A stretch of DNA of 64,000 nt from Bombardia bombarda (GCA_030512295.1 JAULSR010000002.1:1054001-1118000), one strand, 5' to 3'. Positions 35,041-47,887 are shown, counted from the stretch's first letter. The notes: a model not told the origin generated them from the sequence alone. Numbers and translations are program-made.

Positions 35041-36048
35041 TCTGTAAAGCTGGGGCTTTTTGTATGGTAAAGAAATGTGTCTGAATATATTTCTGGGGAG
35101 GCAGTTAGCTGAGGCCCTCGGCACGCTCATCTCTCATCACACTGCTAGTCATCGTCCCTGGCTGGTCGGGTGTAGTTCTAGCATACTCATTCATGAGATG
35201 AACATGAGGGTAAAAGCTTAAATACCAGGGCAGGCTGCACAGTTGAAGATGGCGTTGAGCTTACTTGCCAGGGCCGAGATAGGTGTAGTACCCCGCGATT
35301 TGATCCCCCACTAAAGCCAAACGAGAGCGAGTTTCCAACAAACGAATGGCGAAGGCTACTGCTTGCTGGCGCTGCGAGGCTTGCTTGAAATGCTAAAACA
35401 GAAATGCAATGCAATGCAATTCGTTCAAAATCAATACAGAATACGTCCGAAGCAGAAATGTATGGGAATAGACACGCCACTTTGAGAGATTTGCTCCTTA
35501 AGAATATACCCGGCAGCGCTCACTCACATCTATGGATGGACCATCTTATAACACTCAAGTGGGTTCTCGGCAGCCCCAGACCTCTGAGGGGCGTCCCGCC
35601 TTGCGCAAAAAATTTCACGACACCCCACGACGCCCGTGAACTTTCTAGGGGGCGCATCTCTTGCCCCTCTTACTGGTTGAAGCTTAGCGTTCCTAGGAAT
35701 CCGCCAATTACTCGCGCTTACACAGTAATCAACGATAGCGCTGTCTTGGCCTGTCAATTGCTTCTCACCGCCTGCGATAACGTCCCTTTACTGCTGTCTT
35801 AATGCCGCGGGGCCCTGAGCGATGACGGCGACAGCGCCCGCATGAATCGGTCACCTTCATCCATGCCACCAAGTATACCTACATGCACGTAATATAAACT
35901 GCTTAACCACTTCATACACAAACACTAACGAAACGCTTTGCCCGCAGCAAATAGCAAAAACCTATAACGATATCGGCTACCTAAGTCTTTTCTGCAACTA
36001 CCCCGACCATATTCCCCGCCTAGCGCACGGCGCCTCAGTCCTTCAACC
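35041..36048. other. divergent promoter region of MTD1 and MMS19
   Basis: Promoter space shared by MTD1 (minus) and MET18/MMS19 (plus). No gene or clear motif is seen. Confidence 0.4.
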
Positions 36049-39000
36049 ATGGCAACCTTCAAGGATTGGGCGCTACAGTATGTCCTCGCCGATGAAGAGC
36101 CCGTCCAGCGCGAACTCGCCCAAAAGGCAGCAAGGGAAATCGAGAGCTCTCGGGCGAGCAGCACCGTCGTGGGGAACTGGGCCGCATCCATCCAGCAATG
36201 GCTGACCACAGCCCATGCCAAGGATTCCGACCAGATGGACGAGGGGGAGGACGGCGGCAGCGGCGACATCATTGCGCGCGCCAAGGCCCTGGGATTTCTC
36301 GCCGACACCCTGCAGGCCCTCGACAAGAATATGCTCAGGGCGGATCAAGTGGTCCGTCTTGCCGGTTTCTTCGGCGCCATGTTCTCCTACGACCACAAGG
36401 CCGGCATCACGGCTTCTGCAAAGGCACTGCGGCAGCTGTACAGCATGAAGAACTTCAAGCCCGACGTGGGCGTCCAGATGGTCGACGCCGTGCTCATGAT
36501 AAAGGAGGACTTTCGCCTGCAGACCCCCGTCACGAGGCTCGAGATTTACGAGCTGTTCCTTGGTCTCTTTCAGGACCAAGCAGTGAGCAGCCTGCTGCAG
36601 CACAAGTACGGATCCTCCCAGGGCTTTATTGTAGACCTTTTGCGGCTCTGCCAGAACGAGAGGGATCCCAGAAACCTCCTGGTTTGGTTCAAGATTCTTG
36701 GCGTCCTACTCGCCGACTATGCGCCCTCTGCGGATGTGACTGAGGAGATCTTCAAGACATTCTCAGCCTATTTCCCCATCTCGCTGAAATCTTCCGCTAC
36801 CCCTATTGGAATTACGGCCGAGGACCTGAAAAGTGCGGTGCGCGCCTGTTTTGCCGCCCATCAGCGGGTTGCGCCCCTTGCCTTCCCCTATCTCATGCAG
36901 AAGCTTGATCAGGGTGATGCGGTCACTGTCGCTGTTAAGGTTGGTTTCTACTCCAGTCTATTTGATCTGAATATGATCCACCATACTACACCGCATACTA
37001 AGTGTTGGGACTAACTCTGCGCAGGTCGATATCCTGAGAACAATAAAGGCGTGCTTGGATGAATACGATCACCCGCAAAACAGCGTCGTCCCATTTGTCG
37101 AAAAGATTTGGAACTCGCTCAAATACGAAGTCCGGAACGGCGAAGTAAAAGAGACTATCGATGCTACCTTGGATGTGCTACGAGCCATCGCCAACAAACT
37201 GGATGGCACAAAGTCCCAGAAACTCGACGTCTCATTGTTGAAAAGCTACATTGACATCGTCTTCAAGGATTGTCGCGATGATCTTTCAAACCCAACCTAT
37301 ACCAAACAGGCGGGACTGCTCTTGATGACCGTAATAACAGCAAATATCAGAGCTTACACGCTAGAGAGCGGAGGCTTTGTCGAATGCATCCGGCAGAACC
37401 TCCGACAGCCAAAGTCTCCATCCCACACTCGGGATCTCCTCCTTCTCCTAAACTCCGCTTTAAAGTCTCGGTTGGACCTTGTCAGAAACAGGAAAGAAGG
37501 ACATCCCGAAGACGAGGAGCTTTTGAGAACTGAGCCTCGCGCACATCTAGATGCTTTGTTCCACGAAGTGTATCTCCCAATATGGGTTAAGAAAGCCAAC
37601 GAACCCGATGCCGACACGGTTGACGTTCTCAAAAAGGTCACGCAAGGCCTCGCGTTGCTTGTTAGCCAGCGGGTCTTGCAGCCTGACGGGGCGCTTTCAC
37701 TCTTATGCTCTGGCACAACGTGCTCTGAAATATGCTCGCTCCTAACACAAAGCCTGATAAAGGGGCTGGCACTGAGCTCAAATGATAATATCACTGATGA
37801 CACAGTATTGGAAGACGAAGCAGTATTGGCATTGCGTACCGTTGTTATGAGTTACACAGACGGGTACATCGAGATCGCCAGCAGAGCAAAGGCCGAGATC
37901 CAGAAGCGCCAGTGGTCGAACCCTTCCAGGTACTCGCTGAACGCCCTAAAAGACCTTTTGTCACGTCTGGCATTTATCGGCTGCTCCGAGATTCCGTCCA
38001 GGGTTTCTGTCGAAGGAAAATCACAGAAGACGCTATCGGCGTTACAGCATCTTGTCACACTAATAGCAACACTGCTGAACATATTCCCACTTTCATCACC
38101 GTCTGGCTCAGCGCGGTTTGCCGACCACTCCGCGAGAGAGTCGTCCTTGGCAAACGCACACGTTATATCTGCGCTGCATGGCGGCATGCTTCATTTCCGC
38201 GATGCTTGTGCGAGCAGGTATCAGAAGGAGGTCCTGGTGGCCTATTCTGGAAGTGATAGGAGTTGGATCGAAGAGTTTAGCGGGTTACCGTTTAATTGGC
38301 TGCAGCAGCTGCAAGGCCCCGACGGGCTGCGCGACGAGACGATAGAACTCCTGAGAGAGGACGATCCCGAGGTTTATCGGCAGTATCTGAGGCTGGGATT
38401 GTTTACCGTCAGATATATATATCGCAAAGCAGCTTCGGGATCACAGACGTTGTGGAACGAGCGGATCCTGGCGCAGGTGGCGAATATTACGGCGCTCGTC
38501 GTTCGGGCGCTCGACGAGAAGCTGCAAATAACTTGCGACTTGGCGCACGAGGCGTTTCGCTTTTTCCACGCTGGCGATGGCTCTCTTGAGCAGAAGCCTA
38601 CGAAGCCCCTGACGGAGTTGTTGACACTCGGGATTCTGGAGGGGCTACGGCCTGGGGCTTTGGCGGACCTGGTATGTATAAGATCCAGAGAGAAATTGGT
38701 CGTTGTGAAGCATGGCTAACAATATCTACAGTACATACCCGGCGGTGCCGCCGAGGCCTTCCTATGCAACACAGCAGATCTGGGACCCTTCCCCTCACGA
38801 GCAAGCGAGATCCGAGCTGCTATCGGGGCGATACTTGTAAACAAGTACAAGGGCGGCCCGTCTACATGTGACCCCGAATCTCAGACCATCAAGAAAGTGC
38901 TTGGCTTCTGGGCAAACCAGATCAAAGTGGCAACCTCGTCGGTCGACATCGACATCAACACCTTCGAAGCCTACAACAGCATCGCCATGTACATCTTTGC

Positions 39001-39787
39001 CGGCGCGATAGCACGCCAGGACAAGAGCGTGGTGCAGGAGGCGGTCCCGGTGCTCCACGAGGCCATCGCGAGCGGGCACCATAACGGCGAGCTCGTGGCT
39101 CGCTCCATGGGGATTCTTGTTAAGGACAACAATCTCCTCAGCGAGGAGAACCATGCGGTCGTCAAGCGGCTGTACAAGCAGTGGGCGTACAGCCAGCTGG
39201 TCAGGCCGCTGTACAAGCTCGCGCTGCCCACCGGGAAAGAAGCCGACGTCTGGGCGACCAACAGGTACACGGCCGCAATCCTTGCGGTGGTCAGCAACTG
39301 CCCGTTCAAGGTCTACGAGGAGGATGTCGAGGTGTTGACGCGGCTGCTCATCGCCACGCTGGGCGGCAATCGCATAACGGCCGGGCTGTCGAAGCAGGCG
39401 GCGCGGATGCAGGTGGCGTCGGCGCTGGAGATTCTGGTGCAGATTCTGGCGAATGAGCCGGAGTCGCTGAAGGGGCATCTCAAGGCGGTTATCGGGGGCG
39501 CCATGAATGTGCACCAGGAGGCGTCACTGGATACGCGGGAGGTGGACGAGAGCAGCTTCAAGTACACGATCAAGCCGACGGGGGCTGGGGCGGATCTGTA
39601 CGCGGTGAGCTGCAGGAAGCTGACGCTGCAGCTGTTGGGGCTGATCCCGAGCAAGTTTGAGGAGAGGCATCTGCTGCCGTATGCCCTGCAGCTGAAGAGG
39701 ATGTTGGCGACGGCGAGTGGGGATCCGGTGAGGGAGGTGAGGAAGGTGGCGTTACTGGCTAGGGGCGGGTGGGCGAAGGTTGGCTGA
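36049..39787 (+). CDS. MET18: MMS19/MET18, cytosolic iron-sulfur assembly targeting factor
   Basis: A 1197-aa all-helical HEAT-repeat protein in three exons (introns 36940-37024 and 38672-38731). MMS19 is part of the CIA targeting complex that hands Fe-S clusters to DNA polymerases, helicases such as XPD and other nuclear proteins, so loss causes DNA-damage sensitivity and methionine auxotrophy in yeast. The N-terminal region (LADEEPVQRELAQKAAREIE, LGFLADTLQAL, FYELFLG-like helices) and the C-terminal HEAT array (IPSKFEERHLLPYALQLKRM, REVRKVALLARGGW) match the family. Length is close to the usual 1000-1200. The GC-rich last exon differs in codon use from the middle exon but reads cleanly. Confidence 0.9.
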
Positions 39788-40434
39788 GCAGAGTAGTACG
39801 AGTATCAATATGAACATTGCCGGGGAAAATAAGGGGGTGGGGTCTTGGCATCTAGTTTGAGTTATGGCGCTGCATGAGGGGGACATGAGCTGGGTTAGTT
39901 GTGTTTGCATTTAAGGGATAAAGAAAAAATTGGGAATAGCACATCAGATTACACATGCATGTATTTGTTTAGTCGAATGACGGGTAGATACCTACCAATA
40001 ATAGTTGTCATCAACGGTTTATTGAGATTAAGTGAGAGACAGAGAGAGGACATGGGTATCTATACTATATTCGCCCGTTTGCTTAATCCCGAGGGCATCG
40101 TGTTCAAGAAGGTATGGTTCAACACATCATTCATTGGCTAGAAGTGACGCGTGCTATCAGGGAACGACCTGACCACATCCATCGGCCAGAGCAATGGGCT
40201 CCCCACAACCGTTCAAGCATTTTTTCCGGCGACGTATTAATACACTTCATGTTGGTATGTGATTTTGTAGGGGATGGGAACCGAATATACTATCCTCAAT
40301 AAGAAACCACTGAACCTGCCTGAAAAGAAGCCAAAGAAACAATACCAAATCTTACGCCTCGCCTCCATCGCCTCCATCGCCTCTTTTCCCCTTTTGACCC
40401 TAGATGACAGACCCGAAACAGACTGTCTATAAGC
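39788..40434. other. intergenic, convergent 3' flanks
   Basis: 3' flanks of MMS19 (plus) and SPC2 (minus). No gene is seen. Confidence 0.4.
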
Positions 40435-41251
40435 TCAAGCCTTCCTCCGCTTCCCGCCCTTCTTTGCCGGTGTTCCTGTTGTTGTTGCTGCCGCGTCCAC
40501 GCTCGTCGCTGTGCTGATAACCTCAGCAGCCGACTCTGCATTCTCCAGCGCCTGCAATATCTCGGCCGAGTATTTTGATTCAAACGATGACGTCTCAGTT
40601 GCTGCCGCCGCTACCCGCTTAGGATCCAGCCGCCCAACGACGGGGATCGAGCTCGCCAACATGGCCTGGAACGGCGCCGCGACAAAGTGGCCGGCGCCGT
40701 CGAACCACTCGGTGAAGGGGCGGGTGAGGACGGTGTTGCGCAGCTCCTCCCTGGCGCCGCCGCCGCGCTTGGAAGTAGTCTTGGTCGTGACGGTGAGCTC
40801 GTACTCGGGCACGTTGCGCTTGGGGTGGCGGTGGTGATGCGGATGGTGGTCCTGTCGGCGTCGGGGGCGGTGCCCTCGTAGACGGCGCCCTTCTCGACGT
40901 AGAAGATCCAGAGGGTGAGGGCGCCGTTGAGGAGGGTGTAGAGGGCGACGGCGGCGGCGGTGTAGTACTTTGTCGACTCGAAGCCGAGCTTGTAGTCCCA
41001 GAGGAAGCAGGCGCCGGCGACGACGAAGGCGGCGTAGCCGAGGGCCAGGCGCACGTCGGTCAGGCGGTGGGACTGGCTGAATTTGAGCGAGTTGAGGTAG
41101 TTTGGGATGGCGTCGTCCGAGGTGTTTTTGAGGTCTGGGGTGGTGTGTTAGTGGGCATGAATGGGTCGTCCATCAAGGTTGCGGTATAGGTAGCTTTTTT
41201 GTAATTACCTGCGAGGTTGTAGACGGTGATCTTCTCTTGCGTGGAGGCCAT
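40435..41251 (-). CDS. SPC2: signal peptidase complex subunit SPC2 (one frame break)
   Basis: Accessory subunit (SPC25) of the ER signal peptidase. Two exons (intron 41135-41208) join MASTQEKITVYNLA to DLKNTSDDAIPNYL. Two membrane spans follow: AFVVAGACFLWDYKLGF and a second around YYTAAAVALYTLLNGALTLW. The lumenal/cytosolic tail is conserved (LTRPFTEWFDGAGHFVAAPF, KRVAAAA) and ends in a Lys/Arg-rich GKKGGKRRKA-like stretch. At 40822-40825 the frame slips after DRTTIRITTAT: one C is missing from a four-C run on the coding strand, and adding it yields KRNVPEYELTV and a 247-aa protein of normal length. The gene is head to head with EMC3, with 375 bp between starts. Confidence 0.88.
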
Positions 41252-41626
41252 GGTCAAGATGCTGTCTGGGGTCGCTTTCTGCGACTCCAATGCGAGGCTT
41301 CTTTCAAAATTCGGTGTTTGGGTTGGCAAGCAGAAGTAAACGTGAAGCTATCCTCAGGGCCTAGAACGCGCTCGGCGGGAATGTTTAAACTTGGGGTACC
41401 TGGCAGATAAGGTGCGGAAAGGCCACCTTGGAGGTTGAAGGCCCGAGCCCCCGGTGTCATGTCCCCCGCCAATGCGGTGGTGGTGGCTGACAGGGGTCTG
41501 CTAGCGCCCCTGTGCTTAGGTACGTACAGGACCTACCTTCTCTCAACACCACGACACACCTCCATCCATCTTCGTCCGACGGCAACGAACCGTACAGTAG
41601 CAGTCCGCCAGCACCTACCGACCAAG

Positions 41627-42690
41627 ATGGCGCAAATCCCGGTGCAGACGATCCATAGGGATCCCCAGCTTTTGTACGCCCCTCCCGCCTAGTCTTGTAG
41701 CTCTGTCTAATTGCTAACCACGCGTCTACACGGCCAGCTACTGGATCCTGTTCCCCATCACCGCCGTCATGGTGCGCGCCCGCCCCCTTGCTTCCTATGA
41801 TGGTGTATCAGTGTTTCTAATGTAGGGAATTTGCTCCCGTACAGATCCTGACCGGTATTCTCCGACACTATGCCACGATTCTCATGGCGACGGCGCCCAA
41901 GAAACTGGACAAGAAGACGATGCGCGAGCAGCGGTCGCTCCTGCACGGCATCAGCGTACGCGGCAGCTTCCACGTGTTGTCCAAGAAGTCGTTTGCGACG
42001 CGACGCGACGCGCTCACCACGGCCTACGAGTCGGGCGCCTACCTCAAGGACCCCGAGCGCCGCGGCCAGGCGCCGCCGAACCCCATGAGCGACCCGAGCT
42101 CCATGGAGGGCATGATGGGCATGATGAAGAACCAGATGGCCATGATCATTCCCAACACGCTCATCATGAGCTGGATCAATGCCTTTTTCAGTGGATATGT
42201 TATCAGTACGTTGTGCATTCGCGGCTGGTGTGTTTGGGTCGACGACGAGGACGAGAGCTGATGCAGGCGCTTATTACAGTGAAACTCCCCTTCCCGTTGA
42301 CTATCAAGTTCAAGAGCATGCTCCAGGCTGGCGTGGCCACAAAGGACATGGACCCTCGGTGGATGTCGAGTATCAGTTGGTACTTTTTGTGCTTCTTTGG
42401 TCTGCAATCGGTCTTTAACTTTTTGCTTGGCAACGACAATGGTACGTTATCGACGTATTCTCTCTCGTGGGTACTCTCTAGCGTTAAAGGTGCTGACAAA
42501 CGCTACAGCCGCAAGCCAAATGGCACAGCAAATGAACCAGATGGGCCCGCCTGGAGGAGCGCAGATGTTTGGTCCTGGTGTTGACCCTGACAAGCAGTTC
42601 CTCGCCGAGGCCGAGAACTTGGCGGTGATTGAGCATTACTCGGTGCTTGACGGCGTCGAGCAAAGGCTTCTGGACAGTATCGTGGTATAA
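41627..42690 (+). CDS. EMC3: ER membrane complex subunit 3 (EMC3)
   Basis: The Oxa1-superfamily insertase subunit of the ER membrane complex, which inserts tail-anchored and multipass proteins. The 261-aa product is built from five exons (introns 41674-41737, 41772-41844, 42206-42279, 42442-42508), two of them very short (47 and 34 nt). Diagnostic stretches are WILFPITAVMILTGILRHY, the cytosolic Met-rich segment around MEGMMGMMKNQMAMIIPNT, SGYVIMKLPFPLTIKFKSML, and DPRWMSSISWYFLCFFGL. Three membrane spans are visible, as in the family. Divergent from SPC2 and convergent with RPC25, from which its stop is 125 bp away. Confidence 0.95.
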
Positions 42691-42815
42691 GACCAGCGCC
42701 CGATCTGGACTAAATCCTGCAGGTGGCAGCACACGAATTGCAATAAGGACTTGCTCTCATAACAGTCTTCTCTATCATAACCCCGTCCACGGAGGGACGG
42801 GATATGGGGTATATA

Positions 42816-43751
42816 TCACTCCTCCCACCACAGATAACAACCAAGGCCCGCTGCCTTCATGGACCCCACAATCCTGTAGGGAGGTGACAGTTGCTTGATC
42901 GCAGCCGGATCCTCGGCATCCACTGGCCCCGTGGGTGTCTGATCATGCCACTCCTCGGATAGCACCTGGAAGCGTACCATCTCGTTGTTATCGTAGTACA
43001 TATCCTGGTCGTCTTCCTTCCACACCCAAATACGTTCTTCTTTCACACTAAGAGTGTGTTTGTCAGCTACAGTTATCACATACGGATGAGCTGTGTCTCT
43101 CGACTCACAATTTTGTGCCGTCTGGAAGCTCAAGAGATGGAACAAAGATGTCGTTAAAAAAGTCGGTGGCAACTTTAAGAGTGTCAGTTCTAAGGCGAGA
43201 CGGTAGAACGGGGTAAGGGGCAGTTGGACTGACGGTAGATGCCCTCTTTTGTCTGGCTCATGATGCGCGCCACAATGACCTCGCTCCTGAAGGGTCGGAA
43301 GACCACCATGCGGAACTCGACTGTATTGTCCATGTAGTATTAGCAGGCAGTTATTTGAGGATTAAATAGAGGTTAGAATCGGGAGATTGCCTTACCGTTG
43401 ACGTTGACCAGCCCGCTTCCATGGCCAATCAGGCCCTCGGACGTCCAGAGGATGTCCCATAGGCAGATGAAAAGGCCGATTTTCTGGACTACCTGGGGAG
43501 AGGGTCAGCAGTGCTTTTCTACCAATCAATTAACAAAAAGCTTACTTTGTTGGCATATTTTGCGTTGATATTATCCTCGATTGCCGTGATGCTTGCCTTG
43601 CCAAAATCCTCGGGCGCGATTTGAACCAAGTCGGAGACCTTGGTCTATTTGGGGTTTGTTAGTGGGGGGTTTTCAGAGACTGGATATAAAATAGCTTGAA
43701 GTGTTACGGAGAACTGGACGAGAGGAATGTTTAACTGACAAGCATGAACAT
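42816..43751 (-). CDS. RPC25: RNA polymerase III subunit RPC25 (RPC8)
   Basis: RPC25 pairs with RPC17 to form the stalk of RNA polymerase III, needed for initiation on tRNA and 5S genes. The 196-aa model has six exons with introns 43645-43739, 43493-43545, 43321-43395, 43173-43233 and 43048-43108; the first coding exon is only 12 nt (MFML). Recognisable sequence includes TKVSDLVQIAPEDFGKAS, EDNINAKYANKVVQKIGLF, LIGHGSGLVNVNVEFRMVVF, and a C-terminal OB-fold part with EERIWVWKEDDQDMYYDNNE. All phases agree. It is slightly shorter than yeast RPC25 (212 aa). Confidence 0.93.
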
Positions 43752-44635
43752 TTTTGCCAATGTGTCTAAACTGCTGAGACACAAAGAAACGGTTGTGCAC
43801 ACAGATATCGGCGATAGGTTATGCTGCTGCTGTTTGTCGCTCGGGAATTTTGTAGTAGCGAAGGCGATTGAATGAAGTAAGATGGATTCACAAGCCCCAG
43901 TACCTTTTTTTCCGCCAGCTCCAAGCGACCGCCGTGGATCAATCGTGGTACGAGTTAATAAGTGCGTACCGCCTGATCAAACCTTGACAAGAAAGAAATG
44001 ATAATGGGATAACAGGGTCTGCATCATGTGAAACAAAAGATATGCTTCTTTTTGGTCACTGCAGTAAGTGGATCGAGTCACAACGTCCAGTGGTGCTCAT
44101 CAAGCAACAAGCTCATTGCTCACCTTGAACTCGAACTCGAATCGAGAGAGGCGGGCTCCACAAGGCAGCTCAATTCGGTTAGACTGCCGAGAAGTTGCAT
44201 ATATGCAGTATGCATAAACCGATATTATGCGACAGTGTAGCATGCCTGCGAGCGCATTCCTGGTCAGCCCATACCACGACGTTAAGCCTTCGCTCGCCAA
44301 GGTTCGCTCCTTCCTTTCAACTCAAACAGTTGTGGAACCCAGAACTCGCCATCGATTTCCATTCTGTCTTTTCCGTTTGCGCTGCAACACACACACCCAA
44401 ATTTACTTTTCTCTCAGCACAACCAATCTGCCGTCTTGTCTGCATGCTGCGGATCTGTGCGAGAATCCCCAGATTCAAGTGAAGGACGCACTTTCCGTCA
44501 CCGACGAGTCAAAGCGTCTGCCCGACCGTGTTTTTTTCCTTTTGCTTTCACCTGGAAGTCATCCAGCTCACCCAGCTTGTCTTTCCTAACCCACAGCAAC
44601 ATTCGCAGCACTCTTGAAGAAGTTTCTCAGTCGCC
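43752..44635. other. divergent promoter region of RPC25 and NUFIP1-like gene
   Basis: Promoter and 5' UTR of both flanking genes. It contains pyrimidine-rich stretches upstream of 44636. No gene is seen. Confidence 0.4.
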
Positions 44636-46618
44636 ATGGCGTACCAGTACGGACCGCCTCCGCCCGCCCCTCCACCGGCGCCCCCAAGCAACGCGCAGAA
44701 CGGCTACTACCCTCCTACCTATGGCCAGCCGCACCAGCAGCCTCCGCAAAGGGGCGGACATGGTGGTGGACGTGGAGGCCGTGGGGGATCGGATCGCGGC
44801 GGATACCATGTCTCGCCCCCTGCCTACGGCTACGGCGGTCAACAGCCTCCGTATGGGCAACAGACACCCGCTCCTTACCCTGGTCCTCACCCGCAACAGC
44901 AGGGCGGCTACCCTCCTCCACAGCAACAACCTCAGCAGCCGCAGCATTTGCCGCCCCAGCAACAGCAGCCGCAGCAGCCGCAGCAATGGCACCCGGAGCA
45001 TGGACAACCGCATCCTTCGCAGACGCCCTCGCACGCTCAGCTTCCTGCCCAGAACTACCATCCCAACTACGCCCAACACATGTACCATCAACAACCCCCT
45101 CCGTACGCTGGCCAGCCGCAGTACACGCCAGCCCCCCAACCCCAATACGGCCAAGGTTATCCGGCACCTGTTCCGCAACCCGGACCTCCCGCCCAGCAAT
45201 GGGGTGGCCAACCTCCACAGAGCCAAGTGCCGTACAATGGTGGTGGTGGAAGAGGTGGCAGAGGAGGCTACAGCGATCGTAGTAGCCCCAAGGGTCAAAT
45301 GATGGGGCCTCCAATCAGAATTGGGTTTGACGGAAACAATCCTTCTCCAGCTCCAGTGAGCAATCCATATCCACCCCAGCCATATGGCGGACCCCAAGGT
45401 CCTCCCGCACCATACCCGTCTGTTCCGTATCAGGGCTACCCACCTCCAGCGCCCTACATGCCTGGGCCGCTCCAGTATGACGCTCATTCCAACCACAATC
45501 CCCGTCAGCATGGCGGCCGTGGTGGTGCTTTCAATTCCAAGCCTCGTGGTCAGTTTGGTGGCGACAAGCCTCGCAACCGAAACAACCACCGAGGGCCGCC
45601 AACTGCACAGACCCCTCCGACACACCATCAGAAGCCTGATGCTGCCTCTGCGGGGAAGAAAAAGAAACGCAAGACGAACACCCTTGGCTTGACACCCGGC
45701 GATGATTCCGGCGCTGAGAATGACGAGGACAACGAGGAGGAGCTGTACGAGCTGTATGGTCACGATGCACCCAAGTAAGAGCACTTTTCCTGACGTAGTA
45801 TAGTTCAAAAGCTAACAACCATTAGCCCCAAGGATGATACTGAAATCGCGGCTTGGATCGCGGAGCGTCGCGCGAATTTCCCTACCAAGGAGAAGATTGA
45901 GGCCAGGAAGGCTCAGAACGGGCATCAGAACCACGATGCCATTCTAGAGAAGAAAGCTGAGAAGCTCAGGAAGCAGCTTCTGAAGGTCGAGTCAAGCATC
46001 AAGCGCAAGCGCGAACAACAGGATGAGGGGGACGATATGAGAGATCTTGATCTCAGCTCAGCCGACTCCAGCGATTCAAAGTCGGATGATGAGAAGCCCG
46101 AGGTGATGTCTACTCGCCATCAGCAGGCCGGCCTGCCGCCTCCGGCAAGAAAGGCCGATCCAACGAAGCACTGCAAGTATTATTCTACTGGGGGTATATG
46201 TGGTAAGAGGGGCAAGTGCCGTTTTGTTCACGACTCCACTGTTCGCGAGGCCGCCCTCAAGGAGCGCGAGATGAATGGTGGCCGCTTGACTCTTCAGCAG
46301 CGTCTCACACTGAACGACAAGGAGCAGGAGGATCTCACTATCGTGCGGACCCTCAAGTATCTGCATGACAAGGGTCTCATCAACAAGGACATGACATCAG
46401 GCGCAAGCCTGAAATCTGCTACAGCATCGAATGCGCAGCAGGAAACCAAGCCAACCACCCCGTCCCATCTACCGCTAAACCCAATCAAGAAGGAGCTAGG
46501 AAACGGACTGCCCCCTATCCCACCTCCAAGCATTGTCTCTCACGGCTCGACATCTAAGTACTCTGGCTGGAATCTGAGCGGCTTTGGTAATACCGGAGTT
46601 CGGCCTAGCGATATCTAG
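44636..46618 (+). CDS. NUFIP1-like CCCH zinc finger protein
   Basis: A 643-aa protein in two exons (intron 45775-45825, placed between HDAPN and PKDDTEIAAW). The N-terminal 300 residues are Pro/Gln/Gly/Tyr-rich with RGG-like GGHGGGRGGRGG repeats, suggesting RNA binding and condensation. A basic KKKKRKTN patch precedes the conserved NUFIP1 motif PKDDTEIAAWIAERRANFPT, followed by a charged coiled-coil and one CCCH finger (CKYYSTGGICGKRGKCRFVH, spacing C-x8-C-x5-C-x3-H). In yeast and humans NUFIP1/RSA1 proteins help assemble box C/D snoRNPs through SNU13/15.5K. The motif is the basis for the call; snoRNP function here is inferred. Confidence 0.85.
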
Positions 46619-47309
46619 TTTGCCTCGACCGACTCAGCTCATGATACTGGTGCAGGATGAGCCGGGTTTTGACTTAATCACAGCCAAAACAACCCGCGTT
46701 GCAGCCTTTAATTTTTCATCCGTCAAAGTAGTGCGAAGAGCGTTTCGCATATATCAATTTCAACCGCAGACAGCTTTTAATCGCAGCACGTTTTACTTTA
46801 CTTTCAACCTCGCATACCACCTACATAAGATCACTGCTGTTTCTTGAGTTCTCCAACAGAACTGCGAGCCTTGACAGTGTCGAGAATGGCTCTCAGTCTT
46901 TGTCTTTGGGATGAGCTGGGAAGGAGAAGAACGACGATGACCGGCTGCCAGTGGTGGTCTTATAATAGCTTTGGCGTTTTCTTTTTCTCATTTTGTCCAC
47001 CACCTCCTGCAGATTGACTGGCGTTTTTAGGGGTGTTAGATGGACAGACGGACGGATGGACGGGTTAATAAAAGTAGCATTAGATATATTTGGTTGGCCC
47101 TGTGGAGTCACTGTGACTGAGATGATATTTCTTTCCATGCCAGGAGCTCCCTCCCCGCTTGCAATTCACTTGCGAAAGTTGTGCGAAAATCTGAGTTGGA
47201 CAAAGGGACTGTTTGCCATTCCTACTTCCCCCAGCCATTTAGTAATGGGGCTTGTAGAGTGGAGGATTGCTGATTTGACCGTTTCATATTTTGTTATCTT
47301 AAATCTTTT

Positions 47310-47647
47310 TTACCACCTTGGACACCACGTTACACCTGGATCACTTGGACTTACTGACGGGAAAGAAATTCGGTTCGTCTCATCAACTACGTGCACATTC
47401 TATACACATATCTATTTGCTTTTCTTGTATAGACGGACACATACCTACATCCCTGCAGACTAGTTTCTGACCTCGCTCCTCGACTAAATCATACACGCGA
47501 GGCGCCTTGACTGGGTTCGGGGGATCAACGTCGACAGTACGCACCCTGGGTAGTTCCACGGCAGGCATGGGCTGGGCCACAAGCGTGACGATGATGAGCT
47601 GCAGCTGTGCGTTCGGTGTCTTTATTTTCACTTCCACATGTGCCTTT
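47310..47647 (-). CDS. possible 3' exons of an unrecognised small gene
   Basis: A stretch at 47445-47647 is bounded by a good acceptor (CTAAC then ACAACAG) and a consensus GTATGT donor. It reads as KAHVEVKIKTPNAQLQLIIV and continues with Pro/Val-rich sequence (VDVDPPNPVKAPRVYDLVEE). A phase-compatible acceptor (CCCGTCAG) leads to a final exon ending at 47310 with GVTWCPRW. I cannot identify the first exon or the family, so this may be a real small gene, a remnant, or chance. Confidence 0.2.
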
Positions 47648-47873
47648 CTGTTGTGTCTGTTAGTACAATAATCTTTCGTCCTACACCAAAAACAAGGTAT
47701 AGATGTTCTTTTTTGATCGATGCTTGTCGGGTTGCTTTTGTTTGAGATATTGCACGTCAGTTGATGAACGACTCGATGTGTACCGTCTAGTACTAGTTTA
47801 CGTCGTCTATTTACTGCTGCTCTTTCTGTCCTTTTTGGGTTTCGGTTGGTAGGGTACTATGACTGCGTTTCGT

Positions 47874-47887
47874 GCTGCTGCTGCTGC

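Noticed and set aside
44627..45808. 393-codon minus-strand frame opposite the NUFIP1-like gene
   Set aside because: Shadow of the Gln/Pro/Gly-rich coding strand; Arg/Leu/Val-rich translation typical of antisense frames.
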